From: Planctomycetia bacterium
GTDB lineage: Bacteria > Planctomycetota > UBA1135 > UBA2386
Reading direction: 5' to 3'
Length of the DNA: 38,236 nucleotides
Assembly (NCBI GenBank): GCA_005776365.1
Contig: SXPK01000004.1
Coordinates: forward strand, 1 to 38,236
Made by a program: the position numbers and the translations under genes. The stretch's first letter is position 1. Every line of letters starts with the position of its first letter. Shown piece after piece: positions 18,097 to 26,986 of the stretch. The notes below the pieces were generated by a model. The model had not been told where the DNA came from. It saw nothing but the letters and a program-made list of their open reading frames with translations, and did no database searches.

Positions 18097-18903
18097 ATGC
18101 GCGCCATGAAGCCACTGCTCGGCGTCGTGCACCTGCGCGCGCTTCCGTCCGCTGCCCGCCATGTTTCGATGGACGAGGTGCTCTCGTGGGCATTCGCGGA
18201 CGCAGCGGCGCTCGCGCGCGGTGGCGTGACCGGAATCTGCGTCGAGAACTTCGGCGACGCGCCGTTTTGCAAGGGGACGAAGGACGACCCAGTGAAGCCC
18301 GACGTGGTGGCCGCGATCGCGGTCGTGGCGCGTGAAGTCGCAGAACGTCACGGCCTGCCGGTGATGGTCAACTGCTTGCGCAACGACGGCGTCGCGGCGC
18401 TTGGCATAGCCGCGGTCGTCGGCGCGAAGTGGGTGCGGGTCAACGTGCTGGCTTCGGCATACGTCACGGATCAGGGCCTGATCGAAGGCGAGGCGGCTCG
18501 GTTGTTTGCCTACCGCCGGCAACTCGGCGTGCGGACCGAGGTCATGGCCGACTTCCTCGTGAAGCACGCCACGCCACTGGCGCCATTCGAGCAAGACGCG
18601 GCGGCGCGCGACCTCGCCGAGCGATCGGGCGCCTCTGGCGTGATCCTGTCGGGGTCGCGCACCGGAGAACCGGTCGACGTGACTTTGCTCGACACGGTCC
18701 GCAAGGCGGTCGGCGCGTTCCCGATCTGGCTCGGTTCTGGCTTGTCCGCTGCCAATGCCGCGGACTTGTGGCCCCGATGCGATGGGGCGATTGTGGGTAC
18801 GGCGCTAAAGCGCGGGGGCGACGTGACGCAGCGCGTCGACCCGTCGCGAGTGAAAAAGCTCGTTGCCGCGCTGCGCGCCGCGGAGCGACGTCGCGCGCGC
18901 TGA
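18097..18903 (+). CDS. BtpA/SgcQ-family TIM-barrel protein
   Basis: 268 residues. Signature segments of the BtpA family (PF03437) are clear: GVVHLRALPSA near residue 8, GVTGICVENFGDAPFCKG, MVNCLRNDGVAALGIAAVVGAKWVRVNV, and ASAYVTDQGLIEGEA. BtpA is needed for photosystem I accumulation in cyanobacteria, and SgcQ is the enterobacterial relative; outside phototrophs the reaction is unknown but the fold suggests a nucleotide/sugar TIM-barrel. ATG 18097 is the first start; ATG 18106 (MKPLLGVVHLR) is equally possible. Divergent from the TetR gene and followed 40 bp later by a glycosyltransferase on the same strand. Confidence 0.88.
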   Translation: MRAMKPLLGVVHLRALPSAARHVSMDEVLSWAFADAAALARGGVTGICVENFGDAPFCKGTKDDPVKPDVVAAIAVVAREVAERHGLPVMVNCLRNDGVAALGIAAVVGAKWVRVNVLASAYVTDQGLIEGEAARLFAYRRQLGVRTEVMADFLVKHATPLAPFEQDAAARDLAERSGASGVILSGSRTGEPVDVTLLDTVRKAVGAFPIWLGSGLSAANAADLWPRCDGAIVGTALKRGGDVTQRVDPSRVKKLVAALRAAERRRAR

Positions 18904-18943
18904 CAAAGGTCCGGCGCCTCCGCGGGCCGAAGAACCGTTCGCA

Positions 18944-19957
18944 ATGAAGGTCTTGTTGCTGACGCCTGCCCCTGCCCATCTCTACCTGGGCAACGCGACC
19001 ACGGTCGCGCGCTACCGCGACGGGTTGCAGCGCTGCGGCCACCTGTGCGAGGTGTTCGGCGGCACGAGCGAAGGCGGCATCAAGCAGTCGCTCGAAGGCA
19101 CGGTGGGACGATTCGCGCCAGACATCGTGCATGCGCACGACGCGGCACGGACCGGCTTGCAGTTGCTCGGCCTGAAGCGACCGTGGGTCGTGTCGCTGAG
19201 CGGTGAGGACGTGCACTCCTTGATGACGGACGAACGGCAGGGGCCGATCGTCTGTGAGACGCTTCGGCGTGCGCATCGCGTGCTGGCGCCAAGCGCCGAG
19301 TGCGCCACACTCGTCGAGCAGCGAGTGCCGGACGCAGTAGGCAAGATCGACGTCGTGCAACGCGCTGCGGTGCGGCTCGACACTTCGGGCACGGACTTGC
19401 GTCGTTCCCTTGGCATTCCAAGGCAGCGGTTCCTCGTGTTCCTTCCGGGCGGCTTTCGTCCGATCAAGGGCCAACGGCGCGCGATGTCGCTGGTGCGCAC
19501 GCTGCGCGCTGCCGGCGCAGACGTCGAGATGATCCTCGCCGGGCCCGATCAGGACGCCGAATACGCTGACCTGCTGCGGAAGGAGGCCGCCGCGGCTGGT
19601 GGCATTCGCGTGCTGCCCGCTCTGGCGCGTGATCGCATGGGAGCCGCATACCTCGATGCGGACGTCGTGCTCAATACATCGACCAGCGAAGGTTGTTCGC
19701 CGACGATCCTCGAGGCCGGCATCCTGGGGCGTCCCATCGTCGCTGCCGCGGCGCCTGGCAACGAGGACCTGCTGCGGCACCGCGAGACGGGGCTCTTGTT
19801 CCATGACGAGGACGAACTGACGCGCCAGGTGCTGGCGCTCTATCGCAATCGCCCAGCGGCCGGCGCGCTCGGCGTGCGTGTTCGCGAGGACTTTCAGCGG
19901 CGGTTCTCCGCCGAAGCCGAGATCCGCGGCTTGTTGAGCGCCTACGCGGCGGCGTGA
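18944..19957 (+). CDS. GT4-family glycosyltransferase
   Basis: 337 residues. The C-terminal half has the GT4 nucleotide-sugar site EGCSPTILE (Glu249-Glu257, the EX7E pair), followed by GRPIVAAAAPGNEDLLRHRETGLLF. The N-terminal Rossmann half is atypical in detail but includes DIVHAHDAARTG and PWVVSLSGEDVHSLM. GT4 enzymes are retaining transferases using UDP- or GDP-sugars. The acceptor is unknown. Start ATG 18944 is 40 bp after the BtpA-family gene, so co-transcription is likely. Confidence 0.86.
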   Translation: MKVLLLTPAPAHLYLGNATTVARYRDGLQRCGHLCEVFGGTSEGGIKQSLEGTVGRFAPDIVHAHDAARTGLQLLGLKRPWVVSLSGEDVHSLMTDERQGPIVCETLRRAHRVLAPSAECATLVEQRVPDAVGKIDVVQRAAVRLDTSGTDLRRSLGIPRQRFLVFLPGGFRPIKGQRRAMSLVRTLRAAGADVEMILAGPDQDAEYADLLRKEAAAAGGIRVLPALARDRMGAAYLDADVVLNTSTSEGCSPTILEAGILGRPIVAAAAPGNEDLLRHRETGLLFHDEDELTRQVLALYRNRPAAGALGVRVREDFQRRFSAEAEIRGLLSAYAAA

Positions 19958-20011
19958 CCGGCTGCGTGGCGCCGACCGAGCCTGTTCCTTTGCCGCCGCT
20001 CTGCCGTTCGC

Positions 20012-20017
20012 TACCGT
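20012..20017 (+). promoter_or_regulatory. Putative promoter (-10 TACCGT) of the beta-barrel gene
   Basis: TACCGT lies 7 nt before GTG 20025, and a TTGCCG -35-like box at 19990-19995 is 16 bp upstream of it. The transcript would be nearly leaderless. Confidence 0.4.
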
Positions 20018-20024
20018 TCCGCGC

Positions 20025-21188
20025 GTGAACGAAACCTGCATCCGGGCCGGAGTCTTGCTGGCGTTGTCGCAACTGGGTTGGGCGCAGTCCTTCGACGATC
20101 TCGCGACCTACCGCAATCCGCGACTTCCCTACCGTCAGTTGCTGCAGATCGAGTCCGGCGTGATGGGCAGCATGGCCAAGGAGAAGGATCCCATTGCCGG
20201 CCTCGATGACGAGATCGCGTTTGACGGCAGTGTGCTCTATCACGATGAAGCGATCGCCGGCAAGGATGGCGGACTCGACCTCTACGCCGGTCGCGACGGC
20301 TTGCTGCTCGGCTTTCGTGACGGGGACGCGCGTGGCAACGACACCGTGAGTCGCTTGCAGATCACATCGCGCATCTGGCCCTTCTATCGCGAGGGCTTCT
20401 ACCGCGACGGCTCGTTCGTGCCGACGGGCCAATACGAGGGAACCGACTACGAGGCCTATCTCGGGTTCGGTCGCGAGGCAGCACAGGACCTGTTCGTGGA
20501 GACTGGGCCTTACTACCGGCGCAATGAGTTCAACGAAAACGACCAGACGGCGCCGACCTACACGGTGCCAAACGACTATGCCGCTTACGGCATGCGCATC
20601 TACCTGGAGCACAACACGGTGCAGGTCGATCGCCGGACGGGCATGGCCCGCGACGGCTTCATCCTGACGGTGTTGATCGAGCGCGAGTGGAACAACAGCG
20701 ACACTGAGTTCGGCACCACGGTGTGGACGAGCCCCCTGCCTTCCTCGGTGTTCCGCGGCCGCGGCCGCATGGAATGGTACCTCCCTTCCGGAACCGATTC
20801 GGCGTTCGAGATCTTCGCCACGGGCGCGATGGCTCACGAGTCGGACCGCATCGTCAACTACGACGCCACGCGACCCCAGGGCAACATGTACGGCGATGTT
20901 CAAGTCCGCTACCGCCTGCCGCTCGGCGACTGGCTGTCGTTGGCGCCATTCGGTCACCTGCAATACGTGCAGGCGGTCGCGGAGAATGGTTCCGATGGCG
21001 GCGATGAGTTCTTCTTCGGTGGCGGCGCAGAGGCCTACGTTCATCTCGGCGAAAACGTCTCGTTGAACGCTTGGTATTCGTATCTCGACAACGAGAGCCG
21101 TCCGTCCGTCAGCATCCAGCAGGACATCCACGGCGAGCACATGTTCTATGCCGGCATGATCGTGCGCCTTGGCGGCACGCGCCGCTGA
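20025..21188 (+). CDS. Putative outer-membrane beta-barrel protein
   Basis: 387 residues starting at GTG. Signal peptide MNETCIRAGVLLALSQLGWAQ, predicted cut before SFDDL. The mature part is rich in short alternating strands with aromatic residues (YEAYLGFGREAAQDLFVETGPYYRR, MFYAGMIVRLGG at the C-terminus) and Gly/Asp/Asn loops, consistent with a membrane barrel or lipid-A-modifying type outer-membrane protein. I recognise no specific family. It ends in basic residues RR rather than a terminal aromatic, which is unusual for BAM substrates. Convergent with the M16 gene pair (7 bp between stops). Confidence 0.7.
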   Translation: MNETCIRAGVLLALSQLGWAQSFDDLATYRNPRLPYRQLLQIESGVMGSMAKEKDPIAGLDDEIAFDGSVLYHDEAIAGKDGGLDLYAGRDGLLLGFRDGDARGNDTVSRLQITSRIWPFYREGFYRDGSFVPTGQYEGTDYEAYLGFGREAAQDLFVETGPYYRRNEFNENDQTAPTYTVPNDYAAYGMRIYLEHNTVQVDRRTGMARDGFILTVLIEREWNNSDTEFGTTVWTSPLPSSVFRGRGRMEWYLPSGTDSAFEIFATGAMAHESDRIVNYDATRPQGNMYGDVQVRYRLPLGDWLSLAPFGHLQYVQAVAENGSDGGDEFFFGGGAEAYVHLGENVSLNAWYSYLDNESRPSVSIQQDIHGEHMFYAGMIVRLGGTRR

Positions 21189-21195
21189 TCCCTAC

Positions 21196-23352
21196 TCAGC
21201 CGCGCACGGGCGCGATTCTCGAATAGACCGAGATCCGTTGGCTTTGCCCGTCGTCCACCACGGTTGTGCATCGGAATGGCGCGCGGATGCCGTCGACGGT
21301 CCGGTAGTCCGTCCAGGTGTCGACCGAGCGAGTCGCCACTCCGTCCGGCGAAGTAGCCCAGCACTCGACGGAACGGATCAGTGCAGACTCGCGGTCGATG
21401 TCGATGCGCAGCCGCTCGAAACGGTTGCCGAGCGCCTCGAGCGTTTCGAGTTCGCGGTCGCCGACCGTTCTGGTGGTGATCCGACGGAACTCGAGGTCGC
21501 CGCGCTGCCATGCGAGGAGCAAGGCGAGCGGGTGGCGTGCCGCTTCACGCAGCCGCCAATCGGCTTCTTGCGGCGTCAGCTGTGAGGTCTTGCCTGCCGC
21601 AGCTTCGGTCCAGGCGTTGCCCTTCATTTGCGTCTCGACAACGACGCCAAGGATCTTGCGAGTGCGAGTGAGGTCCCCCGCGGCAGTCCACGTCGCGGTC
21701 TCTTCCAGCGGTGGAGCGCCCTCGGTGTCGATGCGGCGATCCGCCGAGTAGCCAAGCAATCGGGCGACCTTGTCGGCGCCGCCGATCGCCTCGATGGCGG
21801 AAGTCTTCCAAGGCAGTGCTTCGGCCTTCGCTGCCTCGTTGTCGGCAACAAGCGCGGGAATGGCGAGCGCTTCCGGTTCCATGGGGCACGGCAGGATGTC
21901 ATCGACTCCCGCCGGCGGTTCGCCGCCTTGAATGATCATCGCAAGCGGCTGCGCAAGGAAATGCCGGACCGTCTCGGCTCCAGGGCTGCCAGGCCGATCG
22001 AGTTCGGCCAGCTCGCGCATCTGGGTTTCGGCGTCGACACCGAGCAAGGCTCGCTCGATCTCGTCGCGCAACAACGTGGAAGCGCCGGCGCCCGCCGCTC
22101 GGACTCCCAACCATGCTGCCGCGCGCGCTTGCGTGCGTTCGCTCGTCGACACGGGGATGTCGCGCAGCGATTGCCGTGCAGCCATGGCAGTGGCGTAGAA
22201 CCGCAAGGCTTCCGGCGCCGTCATCGTTCCCCACAGGGTCAACGAGAAGCCTTCGCCGAAGCGAAGCATCTCGGCGCGCAACTCCAGCTTCGACAAACCC
22301 GCCTCCTGCTGCAGCCGCTCGAGTCGGCCACCGATGCCGCCGACGGTGAGGCAGTTCGCGAGCACCATCTGCGCGATGGAGTCGAGCGTCAACGCGTCGG
22401 GCAACTGCAGCACCAAGACAACGTCGCACGCGGCATCGGCCGCGCGCGCATCGCGGATCCACGCGATCCCCTTGGGCCTCGGCCTCGCCTTGGTCGTGAT
22501 CTCGCCTTCGGGAGCGGGATTGTCGGATTCCCAGGTGCCGAAGCTCGCGCGGACCGCGGCTTCGAGCTGCGGTTCGGCGCCAGGAGCGCGCACGACGAGC
22601 AGGCTTCGATCAGGCCGGAAGTAGCGTCGGTGGAACGCGACTGCCTCGCCTGCGTCACGGTTCTGTAGGTCCTGCAAGTGCGCCGCGGGACTCTCGTCGC
22701 CGAGCAGGGCACGCAAGGTCGCCACTCGCAGCGGGTCGCGCCTGCCGACTTCGCTCTGCGCAACGATCAGGTCTTGTTGGGAGCGTTCCAGTTGGCTGCG
22801 CGGCACGTCCTTGACGTCGAGCGCTGCCGCGAGCGCTTGCGCGGCTCGTTGCCACGCGGCAGCCGGAGTCCGGACGTGGACCCAGGTCGACTTTCGGCCG
22901 ATGTCGACAACCAGCGTCCCGCCCATCTGTTCGACTTGTTGTGCAAGGCTCCGTCGGCCCGAGGTCGCGTCGGCGCTGTGCAACAACAGATGGGCTGCGA
23001 GTTCGACGGACCCGGGGCGACTGGTTTCGGTGCCGCCTTGCAGCATCACGGCGATCTCGGCCGAATGCGCGATGTCGGCGGCGTAGCGGAGCAGGGCGAC
23101 GTCGAGGCGGTTCTCGAGCGTCAGTCGCTTTGCGATTGGGTCTTGGTGTGCCGCGTCGGTCGCGCCTCGCGTTGCCGGTGCCGTGGTGGGCTGAGCCGAG
23201 GTCGCTACAGGCGTGGCGGGTGCTTGTGGAGCGGGCTCGGCGTGGGGGCCGGCGCACGCCGTGAGCACTGCAACGAGCGCTGCAGAACGCACTGCCGAGC
23301 ACTGACAAGCGGCGCGCCGTTGGCGCACGAGGTTCATTCCGTAGGCGCTCAT
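21196..23352 (-). CDS. Degenerate M16 peptidase-like lipoprotein with LolA-like C-terminal domain
   Basis: 718 residues. VAVLTAC in the N-terminal signal is a lipobox. Residues about 60-480 align with the M16 (insulinase, pitrilysin) two-domain arrangement: SVELAAHLLLHSADATSG occupies the HXXEH site, but the motif reads HLLLH, so the general-base glutamate is Leu. The following QMGGTLVVDIGRKSTWVHVR and FHRRYFRPDRSLLVV segments match M16. The last ~190 residues, starting IEAIGGADKVARLLG, look like the lipoprotein-sorting-like domain found behind M16 proteins in other Gram-negatives. Start ATG 23352 follows GGAGGG four bases upstream and overlaps the previous stop (ATGA). Probably a non-proteolytic periplasmic subunit. 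Confidence 0.85.
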   Translation of the reverse strand: MSAYGMNLVRQRRAACQCSAVRSAALVAVLTACAGPHAEPAPQAPATPVATSAQPTTAPATRGATDAAHQDPIAKRLTLENRLDVALLRYAADIAHSAEIAVMLQGGTETSRPGSVELAAHLLLHSADATSGRRSLAQQVEQMGGTLVVDIGRKSTWVHVRTPAAAWQRAAQALAAALDVKDVPRSQLERSQQDLIVAQSEVGRRDPLRVATLRALLGDESPAAHLQDLQNRDAGEAVAFHRRYFRPDRSLLVVRAPGAEPQLEAAVRASFGTWESDNPAPEGEITTKARPRPKGIAWIRDARAADAACDVVLVLQLPDALTLDSIAQMVLANCLTVGGIGGRLERLQQEAGLSKLELRAEMLRFGEGFSLTLWGTMTAPEALRFYATAMAARQSLRDIPVSTSERTQARAAAWLGVRAAGAGASTLLRDEIERALLGVDAETQMRELAELDRPGSPGAETVRHFLAQPLAMIIQGGEPPAGVDDILPCPMEPEALAIPALVADNEAAKAEALPWKTSAIEAIGGADKVARLLGYSADRRIDTEGAPPLEETATWTAAGDLTRTRKILGVVVETQMKGNAWTEAAAGKTSQLTPQEADWRLREAARHPLALLLAWQRGDLEFRRITTRTVGDRELETLEALGNRFERLRIDIDRESALIRSVECWATSPDGVATRSVDTWTDYRTVDGIRAPFRCTTVVDDGQSQRISVYSRIAPVRG

Positions 23353-24791
23353 GCGTCCCTCCATTCGACGACGATCGGGCTTGCGGCGAGGATCGCGTGC
23401 AACTGTTGAGCAAGTTCGCCGAACGCAGGCGTCGCCGGAGGCGCGAAGGCGTCGGTGGATTCGATCTTGACGCCGAACGCAGCCATCGAACTTGCGAGCT
23501 CGGAGGGGCTGCCGGTCGCCGTCAAGAAGTCGCGCTGGATCGCGGCAAAGCGCAGCGGCATTCGCCCCGGTTCTGGTGCCGCCTTCTGGGCACGCGCCAG
23601 GATGTGAAGCACGTCGTCCGCAAGCGTCGGTGAGGTGCCGGCCACGTCCGTTGCTTCGATCACGAGCAGGCCCGGCTCGGCCGAATCGGGCCACGGCGCG
23701 CGCACCGCGACAGTTGCGCCAGCGCGACCGGCTTGTGCCAGTTCGCGGGCCAGCCAGGAATCGGGACCATCCGCGAACCATCGCGCCACGGTTTCGATGG
23801 CGTGCCGGTTGGTTCCTTGCGGCAACGCGTAGGCGATCAACGCGGCGGGACGCCGAGCCCCGGGAACGATTGCCCTGCGCGTCGCGTTCGGCGCACGAGC
23901 TTCTGCTCGCGCGATTGCGCCGGCGTTGGTCAGGCTCGTGGTCGAGAAGGCACGCTGGAGTTGCACGCGCATGGCAGCGACATCGAAACTACCGACGAGG
24001 GCGTGCACGGTGTGCTGCGGGTGTTGCGAACGGGAGAAGGCGACGATGGCATCGGGTCGGCGAACCGGATCGTTCGATGGTCGTTCGCCGGCGCGAGCGA
24101 TGGGATGCCCCGCGAACGCGAGCGCGAGCGCTTCGGCGTAGAGCGGCGCAAGCGGATCCTGGTCCCACGCTGCCGTGTCGCGGCGACGGATCGCCGCCAG
24201 TTCGGTTGCGTAGTCTCGCAAGGCAGGATGTTCTCGCAACTCGAATAGCAGCTTGGCGATCGTCTGCGCGCCGAGCGGCGTGGTCGTGAGCGAGAAGATC
24301 GCGACGCCACCGCTGGCGCGCAGAGTGATGTTGGTGGCCGGGGCGCCTGCCAGCACGCGACGGAATGCTGCACGGTCGCTCAGGCTCGCGATGGACGCGC
24401 GCAGTTCGTCGGCGCGCACCGCCTTGACCTTCGACTCGTCGGGGCTCTTTCCGACCGGGCCATGGAGTTCGGTCTCGAGCGCGTCGAGTTCCTCGATGGC
24501 CTTGCGTTCCTTCGCGGCGTCGAGGCTGCCGATTCCGAAGCCGCCACGAATCGAGGAACGGAACACGGCCTCGGTGATGCCGGCCTGGCCAGGCGGGTCG
24601 ACGCGCGGGCCGATCGGCACTGCGATTGCCCAATGGACCATCGGCGCGCCTCCTTGCGACAGCAGCAAGAAGCGAGTGCCGTCCATGGCGCGGAAGTCGA
24701 CGACTTCTTGCGCCAGGCCTGCCACTGCGAGTGAAAGGGTGCACGCGACTTTGCTGGCGCGGCGCGCTGACGATGCGGAGCGAGTCTTCAT
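23349..24791 (-). CDS. Degenerate M16 peptidase-like exported protein
   Basis: 480 residues. Signal peptide MKTRSASSARRASKVACTLSLAVAGLAQ (type I cleavage). M16-like order: FLLLSQGGAPMVHWAIAVPIGPRVDPPGQAGITEAVF, where the HXXEH motif would lie in GITEAVFRSS, is devoid of His pairs, so it cannot bind zinc. Downstream helices and strands (for example HTVHALVGSFDVAAMRVQLQRAF) follow the M16 pattern. ATG 24791 was chosen for the signal peptide; no strong RBS. Its stop overlaps the next gene's start, so the two products are likely made in a fixed ratio and may form a heterodimer like PqqL/AlbF-type inactive pairs. Confidence 0.8.
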   Translation of the reverse strand: MKTRSASSARRASKVACTLSLAVAGLAQEVVDFRAMDGTRFLLLSQGGAPMVHWAIAVPIGPRVDPPGQAGITEAVFRSSIRGGFGIGSLDAAKERKAIEELDALETELHGPVGKSPDESKVKAVRADELRASIASLSDRAAFRRVLAGAPATNITLRASGGVAIFSLTTTPLGAQTIAKLLFELREHPALRDYATELAAIRRRDTAAWDQDPLAPLYAEALALAFAGHPIARAGERPSNDPVRRPDAIVAFSRSQHPQHTVHALVGSFDVAAMRVQLQRAFSTTSLTNAGAIARAEARAPNATRRAIVPGARRPAALIAYALPQGTNRHAIETVARWFADGPDSWLARELAQAGRAGATVAVRAPWPDSAEPGLLVIEATDVAGTSPTLADDVLHILARAQKAAPEPGRMPLRFAAIQRDFLTATGSPSELASSMAAFGVKIESTDAFAPPATPAFGELAQQLHAILAASPIVVEWRDA

Positions 24792-25201
24792 GGATATGCG
24801 GGGAGCGGACCAGCTTCGCGCATGGCTCCGTTCGTCATCGGTCTGCTGCATTCTGTTCTCCGGTGTGTCGGTGGGACTGGACCGACGGCGACACCTTCTC
24901 CAAGTTGCGCGCCTTTGGCGACGACTGCGGTCGGATGGATGTCCTGCGGCACGGTGCGAAGCGTTGTCGGACGCGCAGCGGTGGTGATTCTGGCTGCGGC
25001 GGGCGGAGGCTACTCGCTCGGCCACGGGGCGCGCCACATGCGAGGCAGCAGAGGTCTGGCGAGGTCGGCGGGATCGTGCGTCCGTTTTGTTCGTCCCCCT
25101 TTCGCTGGCGGGCGGCGATACGTCGCGCCATCCTCTGCGGACCCGTCGCCGATGCTGCAGATGATGACTTGCCTTTCCAAGAGTTGCCTTCAGGTGTCCC
25201 G
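24792..25201. other. Intergenic region without a supported gene
   Basis: 410 bp between divergent genes. A 127-codon plus-strand frame (24822-25205) ends in ATGA over the next gene's start, but its codon use is less GC-biased at third positions than neighbouring genes and no family is recognised. No terminator or riboswitch is seen; promoters for both flanking genes must lie here. Confidence 0.5.
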
Positions 25202-26920
25202 ATGAACACGCTGCGCGGCGAGTCCGTTGCCCCAGGGATCGCTGTCGGTCCGGTTCACCTGCGCGGCTACGACGACGACGAGATCGGCGTGACACGCATC
25301 GCGGCCGATCAGGTCGCTGCAGAGCTCGAGCGCCTGCGCACCGCGGTGCTGCAGAGCCTTGCCCAGATCGAGGAGATCCGCGGCAAGCAACAAGGGCAAC
25401 TCGGCGAAGCGGAGCTGCGGATTTTCGACGCGCAGATCGCGTATCTGGGCGACCCGACCTTTGTCGCCGAGATCGAGCATCAGGTCGTGCAAGAACGGCT
25501 CGCCGTCCGCGCCGCGGTGAAGACCATCTACGCCAAGTACGACCGCATCTTCCAGCTCGTCGAGAACGAGATCCTTCGCCGTCGCGCCAGCGACTTGCGC
25601 GACGTGGCGACGCGCGTGCTGCGCAACCTGACGAGCGGTGAGACTTCGGCTCGCCCAGCGCCGACGGGTCGCTACGTGCTTGCTGCTCGCAAGCTCACGA
25701 CGGCTGACATGTTCAACCTGCAGGCCGAGGGCGTCGACGCCATCGTCGCCGAGGAGGGTGGCATGAGTTCTCACGCGGCGATTCTCGCGCGCGGCATGGG
25801 CATCCCGACGCTGACTGGAATCCGCGGATTGCCGCGCGTCCTCCGCGAGGGCGCAGTCGTGGTGGTCGATGCCGATCAAGGCGAGTTGCGCGCCGACTTG
25901 ACCGAGGCCGAGTTGACGCAATTCACGGATCGGGCCCAGACCTGGAAGGCGCACCAAAAGCAGGCGCCCGACGCAGCGGTGCGCCACGAACTGCGCGACG
26001 GCACGGCGATCGAGATCCTCGGAAGCTGCGGCAGCCTCGGCGAAGCAGAGATGGCTCGCACCTTTGGGCTGCATGGAGTCGGCGTTTTTCGCACCGAACT
26101 CGCATTCCTCGCGGACCGTCGTCGGCCGACCGAGGACGACCTGCTCGAGCAGTATCGCAAGGTCCTTGCGGCCAACGCGGGAAAGCCAGTCAACTTCCGC
26201 CTGCTCGATGTTGCCGCGAGCGCATTCTGGGCGGAACCGAAGGACGCGGAGCGCAACCCCGCCTTGGGTCGCCGCGGCGTGCGCGGCTTGCTCGCCAACC
26301 AGGATGTGCTGCGCATGCAGCTGCGCGCGATCCTGCGCGCGGCCGCGGACTGCGAGTCCGTGGGGGTGCTGGTGCCATTCGTCACCAGCGTGATGGACCT
26401 GCAGCGGGTGAAGGCGATCGTGATCGAAGAACGTCTCGCGCTACGAAAGGCCAAGACTCCGGTTGCGGGCAGCCTTCGCGTCGCGCCGGTGGTCGAGGTC
26501 CCGGTTGCAGCGCTGAGCATCGGCGCGCTCGCCGTGGAGTCGGACTTCTTGGTCCTGGCGATCGACGACCTGCAGGCATATCTGCTGGCGGCGGATCGCG
26601 ACAACTCAACGGTGCGCGACTACCACGAACTCGCGCATCCGGCGGTGTTCGAGACGCTCGCTCGCATCGCCAAAGAAGCGGCGAGGCTCGACAAGGACGT
26701 CGTGCTGTTCGGCGAGAGCGCAGCGGATCCGCAGCGGCTGCCGTTCTACGTCGGAGCCGGGTTCCGCTGCTTCTCGATCGCGCCGGTCCGGCTGCGCAAG
26801 CTGCTCAAGGTGATGCGCCGCTATTCCTCGGAGGAGTGCCGTCGACTCGCTGCGCGCGTGCTCGAAGCACCGCGCGCGGTCGATGTGCAGCGCGTGCTCG
26901 TCACCGTCGAGACGGATTGA
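25202..26920 (+). CDS. Divergent PTS Enzyme I homologue (PEP-protein phosphotransferase)
   Basis: 572 residues, full Enzyme I length, with N-terminal HPr-binding helices, phosphohistidine domain and PEP-binding barrel. The phosphoacceptor histidine is in EGGMSSHAAILARG (His191; T of the usual GGxTSH is Ser). PEP-site Arg297 (VFRTEL), Arg333 and the GRRGVR arginine, Glu432 (VVEVP) and Asp456 are present. Differences from E. coli: the GTND segment reads AIDD, the GGDK loop is gone (DVAASAF), and the cysteine that protonates enolpyruvate (Cys502 of E. coli) is Phe503. No ptsH, EIIA or EII gene is in the window. It may be a slow or altered PEP-utilising enzyme or a regulatory paralogue. Confidence 0.85.
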   Translation: MNTLRGESVAPGIAVGPVHLRGYDDDEIGVTRIAADQVAAELERLRTAVLQSLAQIEEIRGKQQGQLGEAELRIFDAQIAYLGDPTFVAEIEHQVVQERLAVRAAVKTIYAKYDRIFQLVENEILRRRASDLRDVATRVLRNLTSGETSARPAPTGRYVLAARKLTTADMFNLQAEGVDAIVAEEGGMSSHAAILARGMGIPTLTGIRGLPRVLREGAVVVVDADQGELRADLTEAELTQFTDRAQTWKAHQKQAPDAAVRHELRDGTAIEILGSCGSLGEAEMARTFGLHGVGVFRTELAFLADRRRPTEDDLLEQYRKVLAANAGKPVNFRLLDVAASAFWAEPKDAERNPALGRRGVRGLLANQDVLRMQLRAILRAAADCESVGVLVPFVTSVMDLQRVKAIVIEERLALRKAKTPVAGSLRVAPVVEVPVAALSIGALAVESDFLVLAIDDLQAYLLAADRDNSTVRDYHELAHPAVFETLARIAKEAARLDKDVVLFGESAADPQRLPFYVGAGFRCFSIAPVRLRKLLKVMRRYSSEECRRLAARVLEAPRAVDVQRVLVTVETD

Positions 26921-26927
26921 GCATCGC

Positions 26928-26951
26928 GCGCCGGGCGCATTGGGCCGGCGC
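26928..26951 (+). terminator. Hairpin between convergent genes
   Basis: Perfect 7-bp stem (26928-26934 with 26945-26951, 10-nt loop) just after the Enzyme I stop, before the convergent peroxidase gene stop at 26987. No U-tract. Confidence 0.4.
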
Positions 26952-26982
26952 AGCGGGGAGAGGGCCCGGCGCAGCGGCGAGA
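26942..26982. repeat. Two tandem ~20-bp GC-rich units
   Basis: Units starting at 26942 and 26962 share GGGCC(C)GGCGCAGCGG, differing by one inserted C and one substitution. They lie in the 66-bp convergent gap. Probably a small duplication, possibly part of a bidirectional terminator. Confidence 0.6.
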
Positions 26983-26986
26983 GCGC

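Noticed and set aside
24822-25205. 127-codon ORF ending in ATGA over the Enzyme I start
   Set aside because: The overlap looks like coupling, but there is no HPr signature and the codon bias is unlike neighbours.
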